This document shows positions 24,108 to 32,944 of a stretch of 35,919 bases of DNA, piece after piece. Source of the DNA: Acholeplasmataceae bacterium (GTDB lineage Bacteria > Bacillota_I > Bacilli_A > Acholeplasmatales > Acholeplasmataceae); NCBI GenBank assembly GCA_012515785.1, contig JAAYXR010000077.1:1-35919 (forward strand), given 5' to 3'. Each line of letters starts with the position of its first letter. Position 1 is the first letter of the stretch. The notes beneath the pieces were generated by a model that searched no databases, was not told where the DNA came from, and saw only the letters and a program-made list of their open reading frames with translations. Position numbers and translations under genes: made by a program.

Positions 24108-25642
24108 TTTATCAAATCTATCCCTTAAGCTTTTTAGATACCAATCAAGATGGTATCGGCGATATTAGGGGGATAATTCAAAAAATTAAATACCTAAAAG
24201 AATTAGGAGCCCAGTATATTTGGATTACTCCGATTTTCAAGTCTCCAATGGAAGATAATGGTTATGATATCAGTGATTATTATAAAATTCACCCAATGTT
24301 TGGTAATATGGATGATTTAAAAGAATTAATTAGTATTGCTAAAGAACACAAAATAAAAATTATTTTAGATTTAGTGTTAAATCATACTAGTACTAAACAC
24401 CATTGGTTTAAAGAAGCTAAAAAAGATATTAATAGTAAATATCACGATTATTACATTTGGAGTAATAATCCACCAAAAATTGATTCGATCTTTGGTGGTT
24501 CGGCTTGGGAATATATTAAGAAGATTGATAAATACTATCTCCATATGTTTTCTATAGGCCAAGCCGATTTAAACTGGAAAAATAAACAGTTAAGAGAAGA
24601 ACTATATCAAATGATTAATTACTATATTGATATGGGGGTTGGTGGCTTTAGATTAGATGTTTTAGATTTAATCGGAAAAGATTTAGAAAATAATAATTTA
24701 TATAATAGCGATTTATTATTAACTTATTTAAAAGAACTAAACGAAAGATGTTTTAAAGGAAAAGATATTTTTACTGTCGGTGAGATGAATTTACCACTTG
24801 AAAGAGCTCACTACCTAAGTAAAAATGAAATATTAACGACAGTATTTCAATTTAACCATATTGCCTTAGATGAAGTAGCGGGTAAAGGCAAATGGGAACT
24901 TAAAAAACTTGAATTAAATGATTTAAAGAAAGTACTAAATCAAATTCAAGAAGTTTATCAAAAAGATGGAATGCCGTCACTATTTTGGTCAAATCACGAC
25001 CAACCGCGAGCCCTTGGTAGGTATTTAAATTTAGACTATCGTTACTACGGACAAACAATGTTATTTATGCTTATGTATTTACAAAAGGGACATATCTTTA
25101 TTTATCAAGGCGAAGAATTTGGTATGTCAGGACTAGGCAAAGTAGGGATCGATAAATATCAAGATATCGAGGCAATCAATTATTACAATATTGCCATTAA
25201 GACTAAACCGGTTGAAGAAGTATTAGAAAGTTTATCAGTTAAAGCCAGAGATCATGCGCGAACACCAATGCAATGGAATGATTCGAAGTATGCTGGTTTT
25301 TCACAAGTTAAACCGTGGATGGATGTTAATCAAAACTACCATGAGGTTAACTTTGAAAAAGACTATTATAGCGAAAAGTCAATTTATAAATTTTTGAAAA
25401 AATTATTAGAAATTAGACAAAATAATTCGGTATTTGATAAAGGTTTATTTAAACCAGTTGATTTAGGAAAACACATCTTTGCCTATGAAAGAGTGTTAGA
25501 AGATAACTATTTAGTAGTGTGCAACTTTAGTGATAAAAACCAACCATTTAATAAAATTAAAGGTGAAATTTTACTAAATAATTATAACGATATAAATGGC
25601 GTATTAAGGCCTTATCAAGCGTTATTAATTAAAAGGAGGTAG
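24098..25642 (+). CDS. GH13 alpha-glucosidase, oligo-1,6-glucosidase-like
   Basis: A 514-aa cytoplasmic enzyme. The family regions are DLVLNH (region I), GGFRLDVLD with nucleophile Asp187, FTVGEMN with acid/base Glu229, and SNHDQP with Asp301. The N-terminus ([24 protein letters not shown]) and the [11 protein letters not shown]...GKGKWE block resemble oligo-1,6-glucosidases (GH13_31) more than trehalose-6-phosphate hydrolases, which remain an alternative. Val188 directly after the nucleophile is the residue associated with alpha-1,6 rather than alpha-1,4 preference in this subfamily. An alpha-glucosidase is unexpected among beta-1,2-glucan genes; it could open alpha-1,6 links or branches in the imported glucan. 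Overlaps the GH144 gene; LacI follows after five bases. Confidence 0.88.
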   Translation: [514 protein letters not shown]

Positions 25643-25647
25643 TTGTA

Positions 25648-26604
25648 ATGGCTACGATTAAAGATGTTGCAAAACTAGCAGGGGTGTCGATTTCTACGGC
25701 ATCATTAGCATTAAACGATTTACCAAATGTTAGTAAAAAAACTAAAGATAAAGTTTTAAAGGCGGCTGAAGAGTTGGGGTACCACCCTAACTTAAATGCA
25801 AGATCACTAAAAACTAATAAAACCGGAAATATTGGCGTTTTTATTTACGGATTTGGTGGTCCGATATTTTCGGATCTACTTGAAACTATTCATATGGAAC
25901 TATTAAAGGAAGGATTAAATTTAGTAGTATCAACAGGCAAGAGTTCGTCCGAACTTTTAAAAAATAAACAAGTTGATGGAGCGATTATTTTTGACACAAA
26001 AATAACTGATGAAGAAATTATTTCTTTTGCTAGAACTAAACCAGTAATTGTTTTAGATAGAAATTTAGAACATGAAAATGTTTTTTGTTCAGTTGTAAAA
26101 AACAAACAAATGGTTTATGAATTAATTAAACAAATGATTAAAAAAGGATATAAAAAGTTTTCTTATGCCAGCGGACCAAAACGGACTAAAGACAATCAAG
26201 ATAGATATGAAGGATTCTTAAAAGCTTTAGAAGAAGAAAAAATCATACCACACTTACAATTTGTTGGGAACTTCACCATTGAAAGTGGATATGAAATTGG
26301 TGAGTCAATCGCTAAAATTGATGATAAACCAGATTTTATCTTTTGTGCCAATGATGAGATGGCTGTAGGGTTAATTAGAGCGCTAAAAGATAATAAAATT
26401 CAAATTCCTCAACAAATAGCTGTGGCCGGATTTGATGGTATTTATTTGGGTGATTACATCACCCCGAAATTAACTACCATTAAAGTTGATTATTTAAATT
26501 GGGGAGTCTACATTTCTCAAAAAATGATTTTATTAGTTAAAGGCCATGATGTTTATGATATGAAAGAGCCTAAAGCTGAAATTATATATAAAAAGAGTAC
26601 ATAG
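25648..26604 (+). CDS. LacI-family transcriptional regulator
   Basis: 318 aa. The N-terminal HTH is ATIKDVAKLAGVSISTASLALND, and the hinge helix NLNARSLK (about 48-55) carries the Leu that inserts at a central CG. A periplasmic-binding-protein-like effector domain follows (about 60-318: IGVFIYGFGGPIFSDLLETI, FCANDEMAVGLIRAL, VAGFDGIYLGDYITPKLTTI). It is the natural candidate to bind TCGAAACGTTTCGA at 6265 and 20015, and the effector is probably a sophoro-oligosaccharide or sophorose (inferred). AGGAGG (25632-25637) lies inside the GH13 tail. No such operator is seen in front of its own gene, so it is probably expressed with the enzymes. Confidence 0.92.
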   Translation: MATIKDVAKLAGVSISTASLALNDLPNVSKKTKDKVLKAAEELGYHPNLNARSLKTNKTGNIGVFIYGFGGPIFSDLLETIHMELLKEGLNLVVSTGKSSSELLKNKQVDGAIIFDTKITDEEIISFARTKPVIVLDRNLEHENVFCSVVKNKQMVYELIKQMIKKGYKKFSYASGPKRTKDNQDRYEGFLKALEEEKIIPHLQFVGNFTIESGYEIGESIAKIDDKPDFIFCANDEMAVGLIRALKDNKIQIPQQIAVAGFDGIYLGDYITPKLTTIKVDYLNWGVYISQKMILLVKGHDVYDMKEPKAEIIYKKST

Positions 26605-26642
26605 ATTAACTAAATTAGTATAAAAAATAAGGCGGGATTGAT

Positions 26643-29600
26643 ATGATTATTAAAAACAAATTAAATGTTTATTCAATTGGTAATGAATTAAAAATTGATG
26701 TTTTACCCTCGGGTGATATCTATAAAATTTATTATAAAGATCAGATGATTAATCAATTAAGAGGAAACTTAATTGATGGAATGACATCTAATATTTATTT
26801 AAGAAACACCAAAACTAAAGAATTTGCGCCATTACTTGGTTTAAAGAGTAATACTTTAAAGACGACTTTATTAGATAATCAAATCCTTTATGAAGGAACC
26901 GCCTTAAACGTCAAATATGAAGTATTATTATCAGTTAAAGATTTTGTTTATACTTATCAAGTGAGCTTATCAGGTCATGGTAAGTATGAATTATATTTTA
27001 CTCAAGATATTGGTTTAAATAGCCAAGGGGCTATTTTAAACAATGAAGCATATAATGCGCAATATGTTGACCATCGTATATTTAATACTGAAAAAGGATT
27101 TGTTACTTTATCAAGACAAAACCAAGGTCAAAATGATTTATTACAAATCGGCTCTAATTATGAAATTAGTAGTTATTCTACTGATATGTTGCAGTTTTAC
27201 GGTTTGCAATATAAAAAAGATAAAGTTATTTTAGGTTTAACTAAAGATGAATTGGAAAATCGCAACTTACAATATGAAATGCCATTAATCGCTTTAAAAA
27301 CTAAAGAGTTTGATTTAAAGAAAACAGTCATTTCTTTTTATGGGAAGTATGTTCCAAATCATGAAGTGATTTTAGATAAACCATTTGATCATGAAGTTAA
27401 ATATATTGAAAAAAATAAAGAAATAAAAGAATTAAAATTTATTAAACCATTAATTGGTAGTCAAATTAATGGTAAAAGAGTTAAACATCCATCGCAAAAT
27501 CGAGAGTTTGTTGAATATAACGAAAGAAAAGAAGTTATTGCCTTCTTTGATAACAACAAACACGTGGTGATGAAAGAAAAAGAACTAGAAACTCAAAGAA
27601 CCCATGGTCATTTAATGATCTCAGGTGATTTATTACATGCTGGAACAACAATGGCAGTAACTAACTTTATGAACGGAGTGTTTGCTAGTAGAATTGTTGT
27701 CGGAAATACTAATTTCCATCGGTTAAATGGTGATCTAAGAAATCAACTATATGCTGAATCAATTTCCGGATTAAGAATATATCTTAAATGTGAAAATAAG
27801 TGGCATAGACTAGGAATTCCTAGTTACTATGAAATGTCTTTAAGTAAAACCACCTGGGTTTATGCACTTGAAGATGATACCATTGAAATAGATTATTATG
27901 TGGCATTAGATAAAAATTGCCAACAATTAGTATTTAAATCTAGAAATAAGATTAAATACGATATTTTGTTTACTAATCAGTTATTACTTGGTAATAATGA
28001 ATATGAATCAAAAATACAATTAAATATTAATAATGATGAGACAATCATTAAATTTAATGATAATCCATTAGTGAATGATAACTACCCAAATTTAAAATAT
28101 AAAATTTCATCAAAAAATGTTAAATATACTACTGATAAAGTATTTTTTGGTGAAGAAATGGGACACGGCTTAATGGTTATGGAATATGAAAAACAAGATA
28201 AAGTCGTTATTAATATTGAAGGGACATTAGATGAATTTATAAGTCAAAAAATAGATTTTGAAAAAGAATATTTAAAATATGAAAATTTCATCAAAGATTT
28301 AATCTCAATTGAAATTAAAAACGATAATGAAATATCAAATAAGTTTAATAAGACTTTGTATTGGTTTACTCATAACGCGTTAGTTCACTATTCTAGCCCT
28401 CATGGTTTAGAACAAACCGGAGGTGCAGCATGGGGGACAAGAGATGTGATGCAAGGACCATTCGAGTTATTTTTAGCATATAAAAAATATGATATCGCCA
28501 GAGAAATCTTACTTAAAGTTTACTCGCGCCAATTTATTGAAAATTATGATTGGCCGCAATGGTTTATGTTTGATAAATATTATTATATTCAAGCCCATGA
28601 TTCACATGGTGATATTATTGTTTGGCCATTAAAAGCGTTAGCTGATTATTTGCTGATTACTAATGATTATGACATTTTAAGTGAAGAAGTTACATACTTC
28701 TCAAAAGATAAAAACGTCTTTACAAAGCCAGATACCATTTTAAATCATGTTAAAAATCAAATTAAGGCAATTGTTGATAGTTGTATACCTAAAACATCAC
28801 TTCCTAAGTATGGTGGTGGTGATTGGAATGATACTTTGCAACCAAAAAATAAAATGTTAACTGAAAAAATGGTTTCAACTTGGACCGTAAGTTTAATCTA
28901 TCAAGCGTTTAATAATTTTAGTAAGTGTGTCAGTAAAATTGATCAAGACTTGTCTAATTTGATTAACGAATTTTTAACTAATCTTAAGCGTGATTATGAA
29001 AAGTATATTATGATTGATAATAAACCAGCCGGTTTTATTATCTTTGAAGATGATAAGCCAAGACCACTACTTCATCCAAATGATGATAAAACTAAAATCT
29101 CATATCGACTCTTATCATATCAAAGGCCAATTATTGCCGAGTTAATCAACGATGAACAAGCCGAACTTAACCATGAGCTAATGTTAAGACATTTAAGATT
29201 TCCAGATGGAATGCGATTGATGGATACGCCAGTTACTTATAGAGGCGGTCAAAAGACTTTATTCCAAAGAGCGGAAACGGCATCTAACTTTGGCCGTGAA
29301 GTTGGAATCTTATATGTTCACGCCCATATTAGACATTTGGAATCACTAGCTAAATTAGGTAAGAGTGATGATTTATTATATGAATTCCAACAAATAAATC
29401 CAATTGGAATTAATAAGTTTGTTAAGATTTCTAATTTAAGACAATCAAATGTTTACTTTACCTCAAGTGATGCTAATTTCTATGATCGATATGAAGCGCA
29501 AGAAAACTTTAAAGAATTAAGAGACGGAAAAGTAAAAGCTAAAGCTGGATGGAGATTATATTCAAGTGGACCTGGTATTTATATTAATCAATTAGTGTCA

Positions 29601-29861
29601 AATTACTTTGGAATTAGACAATTAAATAATAAACTATATTTAGATCCAACTCATAATTTGGATCAATTAGAAATTGAGTTTAAATATAAAGGTAAAGCTA
29701 TTTTAGTTAAATATTTCTTTAATCAAGATAGTGATTCTTTAGTAATTAATGGTAATAAGGTAAATATCAAAAGAACTAACGAGTTTTACCGAAAAGGTGG
29801 ATATTTAATTAATGATGAATTATTAAATGAGAATAATGTATTGGAACTACATTATAAATAA
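26643..29861 (+). CDS. GH94-family phosphorylase, probable 1,2-beta-oligoglucan phosphorylase
   Basis: A 1072-aa cytoplasmic protein, close to the roughly 1,100 aa of characterised 1,2-beta-oligoglucan phosphorylases (Listeria innocua Lin1839, Lachnoclostridium). It is longer than cellobiose phosphorylase (about 800) and far shorter than cyclic glucan synthase. N-terminal beta-sandwich region; the (alpha/alpha)6 barrel begins before GGAAWGTRDVMQGPFELFLA (about 593) and carries GGGDWNDTL with the general acid Asp727; a C-terminal beta region closes the protein. Reaction by family: sophoro-oligosaccharide(n) + phosphate gives oligosaccharide(n-1) + alpha-glucose 1-phosphate, saving ATP. Starts after GGCGGG. 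It begins the last three-gene block, with an esterase 14 bases on. Subfamily assignment is by motif and length only. Confidence 0.85.
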   Translation: MIIKNKLNVYSIGNELKIDVLPSGDIYKIYYKDQMINQLRGNLIDGMTSNIYLRNTKTKEFAPLLGLKSNTLKTTLLDNQILYEGTALNVKYEVLLSVKDFVYTYQVSLSGHGKYELYFTQDIGLNSQGAILNNEAYNAQYVDHRIFNTEKGFVTLSRQNQGQNDLLQIGSNYEISSYSTDMLQFYGLQYKKDKVILGLTKDELENRNLQYEMPLIALKTKEFDLKKTVISFYGKYVPNHEVILDKPFDHEVKYIEKNKEIKELKFIKPLIGSQINGKRVKHPSQNREFVEYNERKEVIAFFDNNKHVVMKEKELETQRTHGHLMISGDLLHAGTTMAVTNFMNGVFASRIVVGNTNFHRLNGDLRNQLYAESISGLRIYLKCENKWHRLGIPSYYEMSLSKTTWVYALEDDTIEIDYYVALDKNCQQLVFKSRNKIKYDILFTNQLLLGNNEYESKIQLNINNDETIIKFNDNPLVNDNYPNLKYKISSKNVKYTTDKVFFGEEMGHGLMVMEYEKQDKVVINIEGTLDEFISQKIDFEKEYLKYENFIKDLISIEIKNDNEISNKFNKTLYWFTHNALVHYSSPHGLEQTGGAAWGTRDVMQGPFELFLAYKKYDIAREILLKVYSRQFIENYDWPQWFMFDKYYYIQAHDSHGDIIVWPLKALADYLLITNDYDILSEEVTYFSKDKNVFTKPDTILNHVKNQIKAIVDSCIPKTSLPKYGGGDWNDTLQPKNKMLTEKMVSTWTVSLIYQAFNNFSKCVSKIDQDLSNLINEFLTNLKRDYEKYIMIDNKPAGFIIFEDDKPRPLLHPNDDKTKISYRLLSYQRPIIAELINDEQAELNHELMLRHLRFPDGMRLMDTPVTYRGGQKTLFQRAETASNFGREVGILYVHAHIRHLESLAKLGKSDDLLYEFQQINPIGINKFVKISNLRQSNVYFTSSDANFYDRYEAQENFKELRDGKVKAKAGWRLYSSGPGIYINQLVSNYFGIRQLNNKLYLDPTHNLDQLEIEFKYKGKAILVKYFFNQDSDSLVINGNKVNIKRTNEFYRKGGYLINDELLNENNVLELHYK

Positions 29862-29875
29862 AAAAGGTAATAAAT

Positions 29876-30577
29876 ATGGAAACTGTAAAATATAACGAAA
29901 GTTTAGAATTAGATGAATATATTGTTGGTAGTGATACTTGTTTAATTTATTTTCATGGTGGCGGATTAGAAGCGGGATCAAAAAAAGAATTTAATAAGTT
30001 AGCTTTAGTTTTAAATGAAAACGGAATTGATTGTTACTTGCCTAATTACCGCTTATATCCAAATGCGAAATATCCGGACTTTATTTTAGATGCGGCAGAA
30101 GCGGTAGCTTATGCATTAAATAAAAGAAAATATAAAAAAGTAGTTATTGGTGGAACTTCAGCTGGTTCTTATTTAGCGATGATGTTATATTTTGATAAAA
30201 GATATTTAGCAAAATATAATATTAACTCTGAAAAGATTAATGGTTATGTCTTTGATGCTGGTCAACCAACAGTTCATTTTAACGTATTAAGAGAGTACGG
30301 AATGAATCATAAGCGAATTATTGTTGATGAAAGAGCACCAATGTATTATTTAAATGAAAAAGTTGATTCTGATGTTGAATTTTTAGTTTTCTATGCTGAA
30401 TTTGATTTAAATACGAGAAGAGAAGAAATTGAACTTTTAAAACATTTAATGATTAATTATGGATATAAAAAGGAAAACTTAAACTTTCATTACATGGTAA
30501 ATAATAGACATTGTGAGTATACTCCAACCGATTTCTTTAATGAAACAGTTTTAGAGTTTATTAAAAAGTTAAGGTGA
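29876..30577 (+). CDS. Alpha/beta-hydrolase, probable (carbohydrate) esterase
   Basis: 233 aa, cytoplasmic. Oxyanion motif HGGG (27-30), nucleophile Ser95 in GGTSAGS, and candidate Asp177 and His212 (FDLNT, NNRHCEY) give a complete triad of the HSL/BD-FAE-like type. RLYPNAKYP is the typical block after the third strand. The gene lies between the GH94 and GH3 genes with short spacers, so it should share their substrate. A likely role is removal of acyl groups (for example acetyl or succinyl, known on some osmoregulated glucans) from imported oligosaccharides before phosphorolysis. Role inferred; a general esterase cannot be excluded. Confidence 0.8.
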   Translation: METVKYNESLELDEYIVGSDTCLIYFHGGGLEAGSKKEFNKLALVLNENGIDCYLPNYRLYPNAKYPDFILDAAEAVAYALNKRKYKKVVIGGTSAGSYLAMMLYFDKRYLAKYNINSEKINGYVFDAGQPTVHFNVLREYGMNHKRIIVDERAPMYYLNEKVDSDVEFLVFYAEFDLNTRREEIELLKHLMINYGYKKENLNFHYMVNNRHCEYTPTDFFNETVLEFIKKLR

Positions 30578-30583
30578 TTAACT

Positions 30584-32629
30584 ATGATTAAGGAAATACT
30601 TGAAAAGTTAACGTTAGAGGAAAAGTTAGGACAATTAACGATGATTCCTCCTTTTTTCTTTATTAAGGACTTGAAAAAAGAAGTATTTGGAGCTTTAACT
30701 AGTTTAAAACTAGATGAAGAAGGGGTTTTTAAAACAGGATCGGTATTAGGAATCCAAAGCCATGAAGAAATGAACGTAGTTCAAAAGAAATATTTAGAAA
30801 AGTCAAGACATCAAATTCCGCTTATTTTTATGGGAGACGTTATTCATGGTGCGGTAACGATTATGCCAACTCCATTAGCTCAAGCTTCATCATTTAATCC
30901 CAAGTTAGTTAATAAAGGTGCCGTTGCTTCAGCAAGTGAAGCGTTAAAAAAAGGACTTCAAGTAACTTTTTCACCAATGTGTGATTTATCACGTGATCCA
31001 AGATGGGGCCGTGTCGTTGAGTCTTATGGTGAAGATCCTTATTTAAATTATGTAATGGCCAAAGAAACAGTTAAAGGGTATAAAAGTGAAGGGTTGCTTT
31101 CGTGTGTGAAACACTTTGCGGCATACGGCCTTTCAGAAGCGGGGCAAGATTATAATACAGTTGATTTATCAAGATTAAATTTATTTGAATATTATTTAGC
31201 GGGATATCGCGGCGCGATTGAAGGCGGTGCCGATATGGCAATGACATCATTTAATACTTTTGAATATATTCCTGCCACAACTAATAAATATTTACTGCGT
31301 GATGTGTTAAGAAAAGAATTGAAATTTAAAGGAGTTACTATCTCTGATTATGATTCCCTACTTCAAACAATATATCACCGGACATCATCATGTGATTGCG
31401 ATGCCGCGATTAAAGGAATCAAAGCGGGATTAGATATTGAAATGGCAACTAGTTCATATATGAGATGTTTAAAAGAAGCGGCCGAAAAAGATCCGAAACT
31501 TTTAAAATTAATTGACGAAGCAGTCTTAAGAGTTTTAAAGTTAAAAGAAAAGGCGAAACTTTTTGATGATCCATATCGGACTAGACATTTATCAATTGAT
31601 TCAAGTCGTGCGATGGATGCGGCATATAATTTAGCTAAAGAATCAATTGTCTTGTTAAAGAATAAATCTTTACCTATAAAAAGACGAACTAAAGTATCAT
31701 TACTAGGAAAATACGCGACAGAAAAACATGTTTTGGGACCTTGGAGTTGGCATGGCGATCCAAAAGATACTGATGAGTTAGCAGAACATATTAATGCTGG
31801 TTATCTTAATAGTTCTGAGTATTTTGATGACTATGATATTGAAAGTATTGAAAAAACTGATCATATTATTTTAGCGATTGGCGAGCTATATCATGAGTCT
31901 GGAGAAGCGCATAGTAAGGCTGATGTCAACTTATCTAATCATTATATAGAATTATTAGAAGATTTAAGAAAATTAAAGATTCCAATTACGGTTATCTTGT
32001 ATACAGGTCGTCCTCAAATTTTAACTAAAGCTCTACCATTAATTGACAATTTATTAGTTCATTTTCATCTTGGTACAACCACCTCTAAAGTGGTAGCTGA
32101 TACTATTTACGGAATTAATAATCCAAGTGCGCGTCTACCAATGACATTCCCAAGACATCAAGGACAAATTCCAATCTATTATAATCGTCTTTCTACGGGG
32201 CGACCATATTCTAAAACTAATCCTTACACTTTAAAATATTTGGATGTCCAAAACGAACCACTATTTGAATTTGGTTATGGGTTGAGTTATTCTAATTTTG
32301 TTTATTCAAATTTAGAATTATCAAATAATCAAGGTGATCTTAAATCACTACCTTCGGTTAAAGTAACCGTAACTAATGATAGTAATATTTCTGGTAAAAC
32401 TAGCGTTCTTTTATATATTAGAGATGAGTTTGCGTCAATCGCAAGACCAGTTAAAGAGTTAAAACAATTTAAAAAAATCTCACTTAAACCACATGAGTCT
32501 AAAGTAGTAGAGTTTAAACTAACAAAAGATGATTTATCATTTTATAACCAAAATTTAAAAAAGATTGTCGAGCCCGGAGACTTTACAATCTTAATTGAAA
32601 ATTTAGCAACGAAATTTACTTTAAATTAA
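30584..32629 (+). CDS. GH3 beta-glucosidase
   Basis: 681 aa, no signal peptide, so cytoplasmic. (beta/alpha)8 domain with SPMCDLSRDPRWGRVVESYGEDPYL-type pattern (130-153), CVKHFAAYG and nucleophile Asp255 in GVTISDYDSL. The alpha/beta sandwich carries AIGELYHESGEAHSKAD; Glu438 or Glu441 is the likely acid/base. A C-terminal fibronectin-III-like domain (about 555-681, SVLLYIRDEFASIARPVKELKQF) completes the usual layout. By context it hydrolyses sophorose or short sophoro-oligosaccharides left by the phosphorylase, as the GH3 enzyme beside the Listeria phosphorylase does. Last gene of the locus; its end overlaps the convergent YolD gene by nine bases with no terminator between them. Confidence 0.9.
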   Translation: MIKEILEKLTLEEKLGQLTMIPPFFFIKDLKKEVFGALTSLKLDEEGVFKTGSVLGIQSHEEMNVVQKKYLEKSRHQIPLIFMGDVIHGAVTIMPTPLAQASSFNPKLVNKGAVASASEALKKGLQVTFSPMCDLSRDPRWGRVVESYGEDPYLNYVMAKETVKGYKSEGLLSCVKHFAAYGLSEAGQDYNTVDLSRLNLFEYYLAGYRGAIEGGADMAMTSFNTFEYIPATTNKYLLRDVLRKELKFKGVTISDYDSLLQTIYHRTSSCDCDAAIKGIKAGLDIEMATSSYMRCLKEAAEKDPKLLKLIDEAVLRVLKLKEKAKLFDDPYRTRHLSIDSSRAMDAAYNLAKESIVLLKNKSLPIKRRTKVSLLGKYATEKHVLGPWSWHGDPKDTDELAEHINAGYLNSSEYFDDYDIESIEKTDHIILAIGELYHESGEAHSKADVNLSNHYIELLEDLRKLKIPITVILYTGRPQILTKALPLIDNLLVHFHLGTTTSKVVADTIYGINNPSARLPMTFPRHQGQIPIYYNRLSTGRPYSKTNPYTLKYLDVQNEPLFEFGYGLSYSNFVYSNLELSNNQGDLKSLPSVKVTVTNDSNISGKTSVLLYIRDEFASIARPVKELKQFKKISLKPHESKVVEFKLTKDDLSFYNQNLKKIVEPGDFTILIENLATKFTLN

Positions 32630-32944
32630 ATCAATTCCAGTAATGTTTAATACTTCAAGAGGAATGTTGTTGATATAGATTAAGCGTTTAAGGTGATTAA
32701 TTTTAGTGACATATCCATATAAAGTATTAAAATATCCTTGGTTGTAATAAGTAACGATAATTTGGCGGTTCAAATGAATCGCCTCTTTTAATTTTAAGTC
32801 CATATAATAAAGGTCTTCATCTGACATAATCGGTTTATTACTTTTATTTAGTTTGTATTTTAAGTTTAAATATAAATCATTAAAATCAGCAAGTCCATCA
32901 AATGGTGCCCATTTAATGATTCCACGATCTTGATAACTACTCAT
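32621..32944 (-). CDS. YolD-like protein
   Basis: A 107-aa protein with the YolD pattern (SYQDRGIIKWAPFDGLADF near the N-terminus, IVTYYNQGYFNTLYGYVTKIN centrally, then an HLKRLIYINN strand). In Bacilli, YolD-like genes accompany Y-family polymerases such as UvrX and YqjW; YolD is thought to be UmuD-like in fold and to partner the polymerase. ATG 32944 is chosen over the TTG at 32956 because GGAGG lies five bases before it. It overlaps the end of the polymerase gene, so the two are co-translated. The 3' end overlaps that of the GH3 gene. Confidence 0.82.
   Translation of the reverse strand: MSSYQDRGIIKWAPFDGLADFNDLYLNLKYKLNKSNKPIMSDEDLYYMDLKLKEAIHLNRQIIVTYYNQGYFNTLYGYVTKINHLKRLIYINNIPLEVLNITGIDLI

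Noticed and set aside
24098-25642. GH13 gene as a trehalose-6-phosphate hydrolase
   Set aside because: The GEM and NHDQP motifs are compatible, but the VFQF...GKGKWE block and absence of a trehalose PTS gene nearby favour oligo-1,6-glucosidase. Kept as an alternative, not the call.
26609-26624. ACTAA-A-TTAGT with TATAAA before the GH94 gene as a promoter/operator
   Set aside because: The repeat is short and AT-only, there is no -35 at the proper distance, and it does not resemble the two operators of the locus.
26643-29861. GH94 protein as a cyclic beta-1,2-glucan synthase fragment
   Set aside because: At 1072 aa with a complete N-terminal beta region and no glycosyltransferase or membrane segments, it matches a free-standing phosphorylase, not a synthase part.
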